Below, piece after piece: positions 41,534 through 48,546 of a stretch of 64,000 nt of DNA (its first letter is position 1; the number at the start of each line of letters is the position of its first letter). Source of the stretch: JAKQTR01 sp046496425 (lineage in GTDB: Bacteria > Acidobacteriota > Vicinamibacteria > Vicinamibacterales > JAKQTR01); NCBI GenBank assembly GCA_046496425.1, contig JAWOGY010000304.1:1-64000 (forward strand), in the 5' to 3' direction. The notes under the pieces are model-generated. The model was not told the DNA's origin. It saw only the letters and a program-made list of their open reading frames with translations, and did no database searches. The translations under genes and the position numbers were made by a program.

Positions 41534-42378
41534 TGATGAAGAGCGTCGGCGTCGTCGGGGCGGGCACGATGGGCAATGGTATCGCGCAGGTGTTTGCCCA
41601 TGGCGGGTTCCAGGTCGTGGTGCAGGACGTGGCGCAACCCGCGCTCGATCGCGCCCGGGCCACCATCGAGAAGAGCCTCGCGAAGTTCGTCGAGAAGGGC
41701 AGGATCGACGCGGCGTCCCGCGACGCGGCCCTCGGGCGGCTGAGCTTCTCGACGAGCCTCGACGGGTTCGCGGAGGTGGACTATGTCGTCGAAGCGGCCT
41801 TCGAGGACCGCGAGACCAAGCGCGCGCTGTTCGCGAAGCTCGACCAACTGGCGCGGCCGGGCGTCATGCTGACCTCGAACACCTCGTCGATTTCCATCAC
41901 GACGCTGGCGGCCGCAACCAAGCGCCCCGAGCTCGTGCTGGGCATGCACTTCATGAACCCGGTGCCGCTCATGACGCTGGTGGAACTGGTGCGCGGCCAG
42001 GCGACGTCCGCGGAGGCGATGGCCGCCGCCACGGCGCTTTGCACGCAACTCGGCAAGACGCCCGTCGAAGCCGCCGACTACCCGGGCTTCATCGCCAACC
42101 GCATCCTGATGCCGATGATCAACGAGGCCGTCTACGCGGTGATGGAAGGCGTCGGCACGGTGGAGGCCATCGACACCGTGATGAAGCTCGGCATGAATCA
42201 TCCGATGGGCCCGCTCACCCTGGCCGACTTCATCGGCCTCGACGTGTGCCTGGCGATTCTCGAGGTGCTGCACGACGGTCTCGGCGATCCGAAGTACCGG
42301 CCCTGTCCCCTGCTGAAGCGCATGGTGGCGGCGGGACACCTCGGGAGGAAAAGCGGGAAGGGGTTCTACACTTACTAG
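41530..42378 (+). CDS. hbd: 3-hydroxybutyryl-CoA/3-hydroxyacyl-CoA dehydrogenase
   Basis: 282 residues from ATG 41530 with GGGAG upstream; ATGA overlap with dciA. Rossmann motif VGVVGAGTMGNGIAQVFAHG, catalytic-region HFMNPVPLMTLVELV (catalytic His in GMHFMNP), SNTSSISIT, DYPGFIANRILMPMINEA, and HPMGPLTLADFIGLDVC. Oxidises (S)-3-hydroxybutyryl-CoA with NAD(P) in butyrate or fatty-acid metabolism. Standard length for the monofunctional enzyme. It is the only fatty-acid gene here. Confidence 0.95.
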   Translation: MMMKSVGVVGAGTMGNGIAQVFAHGGFQVVVQDVAQPALDRARATIEKSLAKFVEKGRIDAASRDAALGRLSFSTSLDGFAEVDYVVEAAFEDRETKRALFAKLDQLARPGVMLTSNTSSISITTLAAATKRPELVLGMHFMNPVPLMTLVELVRGQATSAEAMAAATALCTQLGKTPVEAADYPGFIANRILMPMINEAVYAVMEGVGTVEAIDTVMKLGMNHPMGPLTLADFIGLDVCLAILEVLHDGLGDPKYRPCPLLKRMVAAGHLGRKSGKGFYTY

Positions 42379-42384
42379 GGGCAT

Positions 42385-42427
42385 GGGGCTAGGGACTGGG
42401 GGCTAGGGACTGGGGGCTGGGCGCTAG
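42385..42427. repeat. G-rich tandem repeat of about 14 bases
   Basis: Two copies of G(4-5)CTAGGGACT (42385-42397, 42398-42411) and a degenerate third (to 42427) just after the hbd stop. Runs of four or five G on the plus strand could form a G-quadruplex. No coding function. Confidence 0.7.
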
Positions 42428-42446
42428 TTCCGCGGTTCTGATGGCG

Positions 42447-42468
42447 CCCGGGGTCTTCAGACCCCGGG
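42447..42468. terminator. bidirectional hairpin terminator
   Basis: Perfect 9-bp stem CCCGGGGTC/GACCCCGGG with the loop TTCA, between the convergent hbd and DUF457 genes. The loop includes the stop codon of the minus-strand gene (42457-42459). No T-run, but a stable structure on both strands. Confidence 0.65.
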
Positions 42469-43035
42469 TTGATCCTCGCGGCTCGCCACGTTGCGCTGGC
42501 GCACCCACCAGGCCAGTGCAACGACGGGGCCGAGGATGAGCAGCTCCCGCCCGATGGAGACGGCGTTCTTGAGAATGAACTCATCAGGCTTCCAATAACG
42601 CCGCGAGATGGCCGCGAAGAGATCGATGCCCGAATAGAAGTAGGCCGCCGAAAGTGGCCAAAGGGCCATGAGTCCCCTGGGCGTGCTGGTGTCCCGGCCG
42701 AGCCAGTCGAGCACGATGTGGCTGGCGACGACGAGGCCGCAGGTGAGCCCCGTGGCCACGGCCGGCGCCCCCAGGGCCCGCGCGATGGCGCCGCATGCGA
42801 ATGCCGCGAGTCCCGCGGCCGCAATGCTGTGCGTATAGGTGCGGTGGCTCGCGAGCAGGATGTCGAGGTCGGGGACGAGCGCCAGCACCGCGCACGCGAG
42901 GACGAGCGGCGTCATCGCCGGCGCGGTCGCCGTGCGGGCACGGTGATCCTCTGCGCGTCTCCTCAGCGCGCCGAAAGACTCGGCCGCCCAGGCGATCGCG
43001 ACGCCGGCGAGGAGGTGGCCCGCTGGGCTCGGCAT
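42457..43035 (-). CDS. YdjM/DUF457 membrane-bound metal-dependent hydrolase
   Basis: 192 residues from ATG 43035 (MPSPAGHLLAG, the family start). Four to five membrane helices; conserved HRTYTHSIAA and ASHIVLDWLGRDTST supply the metal-ligand histidines and aspartate. DUF457 proteins resemble phospholipase C-type hydrolases and are membrane bound; the substrate is not known. Longer in-frame extension to 43131 lacks family sequence. Confidence 0.85.
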   Translation of the reverse strand: MPSPAGHLLAGVAIAWAAESFGALRRRAEDHRARTATAPAMTPLVLACAVLALVPDLDILLASHRTYTHSIAAAGLAAFACGAIARALGAPAVATGLTCGLVVASHIVLDWLGRDTSTPRGLMALWPLSAAYFYSGIDLFAAISRRYWKPDEFILKNAVSIGRELLILGPVVALAWWVRQRNVASREDQPGV

Positions 43036-43178
43036 GCTGCCACCGTAGCAATCTCTGCCACCGTTCGGCAAGCCGGTGTGGCGAATTCTGCCATGCCCGC
43101 TGCACCGGGGCGAAAGTCTGACTCCCCGCAAGCTGCTGATAATAAATGGCTAGCGAGCGTTCTGCTTCAGATTTTCGC

Positions 43179-43207
43179 TTGACTTGAATCCGGCACGCAT
43201 TTAGAAT
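43179..43207 (+). promoter_or_regulatory. recA promoter
   Basis: -35 TTGACT (43179-43184), exact 17-base spacer, -10 TAGAAT (43202-43207). The expected start is near 43214, about 30 bases before ATG 43245. I see no canonical SOS box (CTGT-N8-ACAG or GAAC-N4-GTTC) over it. Confidence 0.8.
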
Positions 43208-43244
43208 CACAAGGATACGCACGCACCGGAATCAAGGAGTGAAC

Positions 43245-44312
43245 ATGGCTGTTGACGACCGCACCGAGCGCATGAAGGCCCTCGACGTCGCGCTCTCCCA
43301 AATCGAGAAGCAGTTTGGCAAGGGTTCCATCATGCGCATGGGCCAGAAGGGCGCCATCCTCCCGGTGGACTCGATCCCGACCGGCGCGGTGAGCCTCGAT
43401 TTCGCCCTCGGGATCGGCGGCATGCCGCGCGGCCGCGTCGTCGAGATCTTCGGGCCCGAGTCTTCGGGAAAGACGACGCTCGCGCTGCAGTTGATCGCCG
43501 AGGCGCAGAAACTGGGCGGCATGGCGGCCTTCGTCGATGCCGAGCACGCGCTCGATGCGGGGTATGCCCAGAAACTGGGCGTCGATGTCGACAACCTGCT
43601 GGTGTCGCAGCCCGACAACGGCGAGCAGGCGCTGGAAATCGTCGAGGTCCTCGTGCGCTCCGGCGGTGTGGACGTGGTCGTGGTCGACTCGGTGGCCGCG
43701 CTCGTGCCCCGCGCCGAGATCGAAGGCGAGATGGGCGAGGCGCAGATGGGCCTGCAGGCGCGCCTGATGTCGCAGGCGCTGCGGAAGCTCACCGGCGTCG
43801 TGTCGAAATCGAAAACGTCACTGGTCTTCATCAACCAGCTGCGCGAGAAGATCGGCGTCATGTTCGGCAGCCCCGAGACGACCACCGGCGGGCGCGCGCT
43901 CAAGTTCTACGCCTCGGTGCGCCTCGACATCCGCCGCATCGCCAGCATCAAGGACGGCGACATGGTGGTGGGCGGCCGCGTGCGCGTGAAAGTCGTCAAG
44001 AACAAGGTCGCGCCGCCGTTCCGGGAGGCCGAGTTCGACATCCTCTACGGCGAGGGCATTTCCAAGCAGGGCGATCTTCTCGACCTCGCCGTGGATCGCA
44101 AGATCGTCGAGAAGAGCGGCACATGGTTCTCGTTCGGCGGCGAACGTTTGGGGCAGGGCCGCGAGAACGCGAAGCAGTTCCTCAAGGACAACCCGTCGCT
44201 TTTCAAGACCATGGAAGCGCAGGTGCGCAAGGAACTCGGCCTGACGCGCGAGGCCGCTACGGAACCCGACGCGGCGCCCGAGAAGGAGAAGGCGGCTGCG
44301 TCGCGTCGGTAG
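43245..44312 (+). CDS. recA: recombinase RecA
   Basis: 355 residues from ATG 43245 with AAGGAG seven bases upstream. ATP-binding GPESSGKTTLALQ, QFGKGSIMRMG, MAAFVDAEHALDAGYAQ, loop L1 RAEIEGEMGEAQMG, loop L2 NQLREKIGVMFGSPETTTGG. Complete RecA core plus the C-terminal domain ending in an acidic tail (EPDAAPEKEK). Strand exchange and SOS coprotease functions. Monocistronic by position, with a strong promoter and tRNA-Phe 71 bases downstream. Confidence 0.98.
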   Translation: MAVDDRTERMKALDVALSQIEKQFGKGSIMRMGQKGAILPVDSIPTGAVSLDFALGIGGMPRGRVVEIFGPESSGKTTLALQLIAEAQKLGGMAAFVDAEHALDAGYAQKLGVDVDNLLVSQPDNGEQALEIVEVLVRSGGVDVVVVDSVAALVPRAEIEGEMGEAQMGLQARLMSQALRKLTGVVSKSKTSLVFINQLREKIGVMFGSPETTTGGRALKFYASVRLDIRRIASIKDGDMVVGGRVRVKVVKNKVAPPFREAEFDILYGEGISKQGDLLDLAVDRKIVEKSGTWFSFGGERLGQGRENAKQFLKDNPSLFKTMEAQVRKELGLTREAATEPDAAPEKEKAAASRR

Positions 44313-44325
44313 GCGGCGCACCCTC

Positions 44326-44354
44326 TTGGCCGCTGTCGATCCGCATGTTATATT
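44326..44354 (+). promoter_or_regulatory. tRNA-Phe promoter
   Basis: -35 TTGGCC (44326-44331), 17-base spacer, -10 TATATT (44349-44354). The predicted transcription start near 44361 is 23 bases ahead of the tRNA. Confidence 0.65.
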
Positions 44355-44383
44355 GGCGGTCTCGTCAGCGCGTCGACCTCAGT

Positions 44384-44459
44384 GCCGAGGTAGCTCAGTT
44401 GGTAGAGCACGTGACTGAAAATCACGGTGTCGGCAGTTCAATTCTGCCCCTCGGCACCA
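44384..44459 (+). tRNA. tRNA-Phe (anticodon GAA)
   Basis: 76 bases with a complete cloverleaf. The acceptor stem pairs GCCGAGG with CCTCGGC, anticodon loop is CTGAAAA (GAA anticodon), T-arm GGCAG-TTCAATT-CTGCC. CCA is encoded. Its 3' half is repeated at 45889-45938. Confidence 0.97.
44417..44448 (+). repeat. att-like direct repeat, left copy (inside tRNA-Phe)
   Basis: 32 bases identical to 45896-45927, covering the anticodon loop through the T-arm of tRNA-Phe. It marks the left end of a probable integrated element. Confidence 0.8.
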
Positions 44460-44518
44460 CAAATCATCGGACAATTCGAAGATTGGCTGAGCCAAGTAGC
44501 CTTTGAGTTTGCAATGAG

Positions 44519-44569
44519 GTTGCGGCGGTGACGCGGCTTGCCTCTCCGACGCGCAACGTCGCCGCAACC
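44519..44569. repeat. inverted repeat GGTTGCGGCG / CGCCGCAACC
   Basis: Perfect 10-base arms at 44519-44528 and 44560-44569 separated by 31 bases, 60 bases after the tRNA. May be a binding site for an element-encoded recombinase or a cruciform-forming sequence. Confidence 0.55.
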
Positions 44570-44843
44570 TGGATCATGCCTCCCTGCGCCACCCCCCTTC
44601 CCCGCCGCGGACTCGTACATCATCGTCGCGGCCGTTCCCGCCTCTGGCGCATCCTCGAGTGCCCTGACGCGATCGTCGCCGTGGTCGAGGTTATCGACGT
44701 CTTCGTCACCGCCTGAGGCTACAAACTGCTTTTGGATCACAGACGCAGGCGCCTGCGCACGGCGCCCGTCAGAAGCTAACCGGAACGCTCGGGTTCACGG
44801 TGGCATTCCTGTTGGATATTCTCGCAACTATGCCGGAGTACTC

Positions 44844-44871
44844 TTGACATTTTCGTCACCGGGCGTACATT
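44844..44871 (+). promoter_or_regulatory. sigma-70-type promoter candidate inside the island
   Basis: -35 TTGACA (44844-44849, consensus), 16-base spacer, -10 TACATT (44866-44871). It could transcribe the PEP-CTERM gene, about 320 bases downstream, or the small frame starting at 44870. Confidence 0.45.
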
Positions 44872-45198
44872 GACGCTGATCTCACCTGCCCAGCAGATCG
44901 GCGCCGAGGAACTGCCGCTATGGTACGCCGCCCTCGTAGTTTGTTGGCTGCTGACCGCAGTCCTCCCTGCCCGGGCGTTCCTGCACACGTCGCGTAACCG
45001 ACAAGCCCATGCCCCTGAACAGGCCGCGCGGCCAGTAGTCGTGTCAATCGAAGTCGGGTTGTGCCAGCGCGGTCAACTCTACACCCGGCGTTCGCATCAG
45101 TTGGTGAAGCGCCGGGATGGAGCTCGCAGGCTTCAGCCTGCGTGAGCCGGAGCGAACGTCACCAACCGATGTGAGCGCCGGGGTTAGAGGAGGCAACT

Positions 45199-45768
45199 AT
45201 GCGAAAGGCAATCATGGGTGCGGTGCTGCTGATGATGTTCAGCGGCTCCGCTCAGGCACTCCCAATCGTCCTCGGATCGTCTCAGGTGTATGGCGGCCAC
45301 ACATACTACGTCCTGAGTCAATCCACGTGGTGGGACGCCGAGACTGAGGCCGTGGCGCTCGGTGGGCACTTGGTTACAGTTGGGGACCAAGCAGAGAACG
45401 ACTGGCTCATGGCGACATTTGGCTCAGCCGCGCTCACAATAGAGGGTTTCTGGCTTGGACTCAGCGACGTGGCGACCGAAGGAACGCATGTCTGGACTAG
45501 CGGCGAGCCCGCAACGTACTTGCACTGGTTCCCGGGTGAGCCAAACAACATGGATGACGAGGACTACGTCCACATGTACAGTCCTCTGTATCCCGGCGGC
45601 ACCAAGAGCTCCTACTGGAATGACATCGACGGCGACTGGGGAGGGGGGTCTCTGCAGGGTCTTGTCGAGGTCCCGGCAGTCAATGGCGTCCCAGACCCCG
45701 GCTCCTCGTTGCTTCTGTTCGGCCTCGGCGTGGCAGGTCTGGGGGCGTGGCGGAGGCGCTTGGGATAG
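45199..45768 (+). CDS. PEP-CTERM-anchored C-type lectin-like surface protein
   Basis: 189 residues from ATG 45199 with AGGAGG seven bases upstream. Signal peptide (residues 1-20, ending AQA). C-type lectin-like domain at ~30-155: GHTYYVLSQSTWWDAETEAV, FWLGLSD, HWFPGEPNN and YWNDIDGDW. GEPNN (113-117) and WND (140-142) match the EPN/WND calcium- and sugar-binding pairs of mannose-type lectins, although the domain has no cysteines. The C-terminus VPDPGSSLLLFGLG followed by a hydrophobic run and WRRR is a PEP-CTERM signal, cut by exosortase/EpsH during export with exopolysaccharide. No exosortase gene is in the window. Confidence 0.85.
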   Translation: MRKAIMGAVLLMMFSGSAQALPIVLGSSQVYGGHTYYVLSQSTWWDAETEAVALGGHLVTVGDQAENDWLMATFGSAALTIEGFWLGLSDVATEGTHVWTSGEPATYLHWFPGEPNNMDDEDYVHMYSPLYPGGTKSSYWNDIDGDWGGGSLQGLVEVPAVNGVPDPGSSLLLFGLGVAGLGAWRRRLG

Positions 45769-45794
45769 TTTCCCCTGACGTGCGTATGACCCTG

Positions 45795-45815
45795 GGGCCA
45801 CCATTGCGGTGGCCC
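45795..45815. terminator. hairpin after the PEP-CTERM gene
   Basis: Perfect 8-bp stem GGGCCACC/GGTGGCCC with loop ATTGC, 26 bases after the stop codon. The tail is not T-rich. Confidence 0.55.
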
Positions 45816-45888
45816 TCGTCGCGCACAAGAGCGTGTCTCCTTGAATTACTGCGGAAGCCTTGAGGTTGCAGACGAATCCAGGTCATCA

Positions 45889-45938
45889 CGCGACCGAAAA
45901 TCACGGTGTCGGCAGTTCAATTCTGCCGCTCGGCGCCA
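45889..45938 (+). pseudogene. tRNA-Phe 3' fragment (right att-like site)
   Basis: 50 bases corresponding to the anticodon arm through CCA of tRNA-Phe, with the 32-base identical core 45896-45927. A T>C change just before the anticodon loop core, C>G in the acceptor 3' strand and A>G at the discriminator base distinguish it. No 5' half is present, so it is not functional. Confidence 0.9.
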
Positions 45939-45999
45939 CCTAACGCGTTCCCAGTTCAGGAATCCAGTCCGGGGGCATCGCCCCGGTTCGCAAGTCCGC

Positions 46000-46203
46000 T
46001 CAGGGGAGCGAGCCGCCGTCCCATTCGTGATTGGGGTCAGGCACGAACGTCAGCGCCCAGGAGCGCACGTTCCCGCTCTCGATGCCCACCAGCCACCCGC
46101 CAGGGATCTTCGCCCGGGAGACGTTCGTCGGTGAGGACACTTTCCACTTGTCACCTCGAAGTGTGGGCGGTTCGAGCCTGAGGAAAATGAGTTCTCGTTC
46201 CAT
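46000..46203 (-). CDS. small uncharacterised protein
   Basis: 67 residues starting MERELIFLRLEPPTLRGDKW. The middle contains the motif RAKIPGGWLVGIESG and the end TFVPDPNHEWDGG, which resemble short conserved prokaryotic proteins with a PGGWL core whose function is not known. Composition is protein-like, not GC-shadow-like. It starts 36 bases after the coiled-coil gene, so they may form an operon. Confidence 0.55.
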   Translation of the reverse strand: MERELIFLRLEPPTLRGDKWKVSSPTNVSRAKIPGGWLVGIESGNVRSWALTFVPDPNHEWDGGSLP

Positions 46204-46239
46204 TGTGCCGTCCCATGAGGCGGGCCTCGCCGACTCGCC

Positions 46240-46680
46240 CTAATTCGAGTCGAGTTTGTTCACGTCCCGGATGTTGCGGAGGGTCCGCCGCATCTCCTCC
46301 ATGACCCGCATGCCTTCGAGCGTCGCTTGCAGCGACTCGGCGGTGGCCTGCACCGCCTCCATGGCAGCATGCCGGGCCGCGTCGGCTGCGTCCCGGGCGC
46401 TCTCGCCGGCAATTCGCGTCGTCTCGCCGACATCCCGCAGGCGCTCCCGCTCCTGCCTGACTACCTCGAGCGCCTCACGATGCTGGTCGCGGACCTCCCG
46501 CGCTTCCTCGGCCAGTTGCCTGAACTGTTCCGCTTCGTTTCGCTCGGCCTCGGCGGAGGATCGGCGCGCCTCATCGGACCCACCGGGCCGCCCCGCCTCC
46601 GGGCGATCGCCCTCCGTGTTCCCGCGCGGGCTCCCGGGGGGCTGGCCCCCCAGTCGTGACCGGTTGTGATCGTCCGGCAT
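46240..46680 (-). CDS. uncharacterised coiled-coil protein
   Basis: 146 residues from ATG 46680, preceded by GAGGTG; a longer frame to 46752 is less likely. Disordered N-terminal ~45 residues (NRSRLGGQPPGSPRGNTEGD), then an almost continuous charged coiled coil from about 48 to 138 (EARRSSAEAERNEAEQFRQL, EAREVRDQHREALEVVRQER), with an alanine-rich stretch near its end. No signal peptide or membrane segment, so probably cytoplasmic. No family recognised. Confidence 0.65.
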   Translation of the reverse strand: MPDDHNRSRLGGQPPGSPRGNTEGDRPEAGRPGGSDEARRSSAEAERNEAEQFRQLAEEAREVRDQHREALEVVRQERERLRDVGETTRIAGESARDAADAARHAAMEAVQATAESLQATLEGMRVMEEMRRTLRNIRDVNKLDSN

Positions 46681-46816
46681 GGCGACACCTCTATTCAGCG
46701 CGCCGGGGTTGGCACGCCACCGTTTGCCCCGTCCCACTCGTCTCTGAATCAACGTATCAGACGGAGCCGGACGAGAGGTGTGCCGAATGGGACAGGACTG
46801 CGACTGGCCCGTGCGT

Positions 46817-48409
46817 CTACTTGACGCCCGCCTTCATGCCGGCCTTCGCGGCGTCTCGCCTCTCGCGCTCTTCCTCCAGAAGCCGATAGGCGACGTAGTA
46901 CTTGTAGATGTTGCTCACGTAGGTGACGGTCTCGCGCCCGATGCGCTCGGACGCGATCTGCTCGACGTTGCCGAACCAGACGTTCGGGTCGAGGCCGCGC
47001 TTCTCCGCTTCCCTCCGCAACTGGCGGACCCGCCCCGGCCCCGCGTTGTAGGACGCGAACGCGAACAGGCCCTTGTTCAGCTGGTCCATGGGTTCGTCCT
47101 TGTAGAACTGGTCGACGACGAACCGCATGTACTTCACGCCGGCATGAATGTTGTTGTCGGTCTGCGTGATGTCGCCGACCTTCATGTCATTCCCCGTCGC
47201 CGGCATGAGCTGCATCACGCCGATGGCGCCGACCTGGCTCTTGGCGTTCTGGTCGAACTGCGACTCCTGGTAGCCCTGCGCCGCCATCAGGAGGTAGTCC
47301 AGCTGGTACTGGTCGCCGTACTTCCTGAAGTACTCGACCATGGCCAGGAACTTCTTCCGCTCCGCTTCAGAGGTCGCCTGCTTCGCGAACTTCGTGCTCA
47401 CGAGATAGCGCTTCTCGAGCGTGTTGCCGAACGCCGTCCCGAGCCCGAACTTCGCCAGGAACGCGTTGAGCTCGGCGGCGAGCTTCGGGCTGCCCTTGCG
47501 GATGGGCACGGCGAGAGTTGCGCCCGTGCGGAGGGTCACCGAATGGTGAACGGTGAGATTCGTGAAGACCTTCTTCCAGAATTCCGCCATGTAGTCGTCG
47601 ACGACCGTGATCGGGATGAGGTTCGCATTGACCATCTCGAGCACGTCGTCGTCTTCGAGGTTGCCGGGAATGTCCCGGATTATGGCGGGCGCCTTGCCCT
47701 CCGCCTCCAGTCTCCCGTTCAGCGCGACGAGGCTGGCGTAGTACTTGCTGTCCTTGCGGACGTAGACATCTTTCCCGGACAGGTCGTTCGTCGAGGCAAT
47801 CGCGGGGGCGCTGGGGCCGGTCACGACGACTTCACTGACGTTCGTGCGGGTGGGGTTGGTGAAGTCCACCAGCGCCTGCAGTTCCGGCCTGACGGTGACC
47901 TGGGCCACGACAAGATCCACCTTCCCTTCCGTGAGGGCCCGCGCGAGGAGATCTCGTGGCAGTGGCACGAAGACAACATTGATCTTCGCGTTGCCCGTCT
48001 TGCGCTTCTTGTTCAGCTCGTCCTCGAACGCCTTCCCGAACTCGTAGGCCGAGCCTCTCTGCACGCCGTTGTCCACGAAGTAGAACGTCCGGTTGAAGGT
48101 CGCGCCCACGCGGATCATCCGGCGTGCCACCATCTCGTCGAAGTCGCCAGTGAAGGGCTTCCAGAGCTGGGACCGCACACCCTCCGGCAAGGCGGTCTCA
48201 AACGCGGGCGGCGGCAGCGGTGCATCCGCGTCGTCGGCCGCCGCAGCCGGCGCCCGGGTGCCCGCGGCCGGCTCGCCCGGCGCCTTCGCGGCGTCGGCCC
48301 CTGTCGTTGGCGCGCCGCCGCCGCAGCCGGTAATCGTCATCGCCGATACGACCAGCGCGATTGCCGTGAACCACAGTGGAGACGAGCGCAGCGTAATCGG
48401 GTGCGACAT
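46817..48409 (-). CDS. mltF: MltF-like membrane-bound lytic transglycosylase lipoprotein
   Basis: 530 residues from ATG 48409 with AGGAGG six bases upstream. Lipobox TITGC, lipidated Cys29. After a low-complexity linker comes a solute-binding (SBP_bac_3-like) domain, ~85-340, and a C-terminal SLT goose-lysozyme-like domain (~355-505). Catalytic Glu is in QGYQESQFDQNA, followed by SQVGAIGVMQLMPATG, and YNAGPGRVRQLRRE completes the signature. Cleaves the glycan strands of peptidoglycan; the binding domain modulates activity. Domain order equals E. coli MltF. Confidence 0.88.
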   Translation of the reverse strand: MSHPITLRSSPLWFTAIALVVSAMTITGCGGGAPTTGADAAKAPGEPAAGTRAPAAAADDADAPLPPPAFETALPEGVRSQLWKPFTGDFDEMVARRMIRVGATFNRTFYFVDNGVQRGSAYEFGKAFEDELNKKRKTGNAKINVVFVPLPRDLLARALTEGKVDLVVAQVTVRPELQALVDFTNPTRTNVSEVVVTGPSAPAIASTNDLSGKDVYVRKDSKYYASLVALNGRLEAEGKAPAIIRDIPGNLEDDDVLEMVNANLIPITVVDDYMAEFWKKVFTNLTVHHSVTLRTGATLAVPIRKGSPKLAAELNAFLAKFGLGTAFGNTLEKRYLVSTKFAKQATSEAERKKFLAMVEYFRKYGDQYQLDYLLMAAQGYQESQFDQNAKSQVGAIGVMQLMPATGNDMKVGDITQTDNNIHAGVKYMRFVVDQFYKDEPMDQLNKGLFAFASYNAGPGRVRQLRREAEKRGLDPNVWFGNVEQIASERIGRETVTYVSNIYKYYVAYRLLEEERERRDAAKAGMKAGVK

Positions 48410-48546
48410 GACGGCCCTCCTGGGCTCGACATCTTTCGGATCGCGGCCTGCAGAACAGCCCCGGTTGAGGGGGCGCGAGCTTCTTGCCACACAGGATACC
48501 GCCAATCCGCCCACCGCGGCCGCGTCGGTGGACGCACTCCCGCGCG

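Larger units (their letters stand above)
44460..45198. other. 739-base stretch without a recognisable gene
   Basis: Open frames of up to 111 codons exist on both strands but are proline/serine/arginine-rich and resemble no family. One (44870-45145, plus) holds a plausible membrane helix, PLWYAALVVCWLLTAVLPAR, and could be the C-terminal remnant of a membrane protein. A perfect 10-base inverted repeat (GGTTGCGGCG at 44519-44528 with its complement at 44560-44569) and a promoter candidate at 44844-44871 are visible. Confidence 0.6.
44460..45938. mobile_element. small integrated island bracketed by tRNA-Phe and its 3' fragment
   Basis: 1,479 bases lie between the intact tRNA-Phe and a copy of its 3' half, the arrangement left by site-specific integration at a tRNA gene. 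The content is a PEP-CTERM lectin-like gene and ~740 bases without a recognisable intact gene. No integrase is present, so the element is a decayed remnant or a satellite mobilised in trans. The spacer contains a near-consensus promoter and a 10-bp inverted repeat. Composition appears less GC-rich than the flanks by eye. Confidence 0.6.

Noticed and set aside
43036..43244. SOS box upstream of recA
   Set aside because: I looked for CTGT-N8-ACAG and GAAC-N4-GTTC and found neither; LexA sites of this lineage may differ.
44438..44740. A 100-residue minus-strand frame overlapping tRNA-Phe
   Set aside because: It runs through the tRNA gene and has no recognisable domain.
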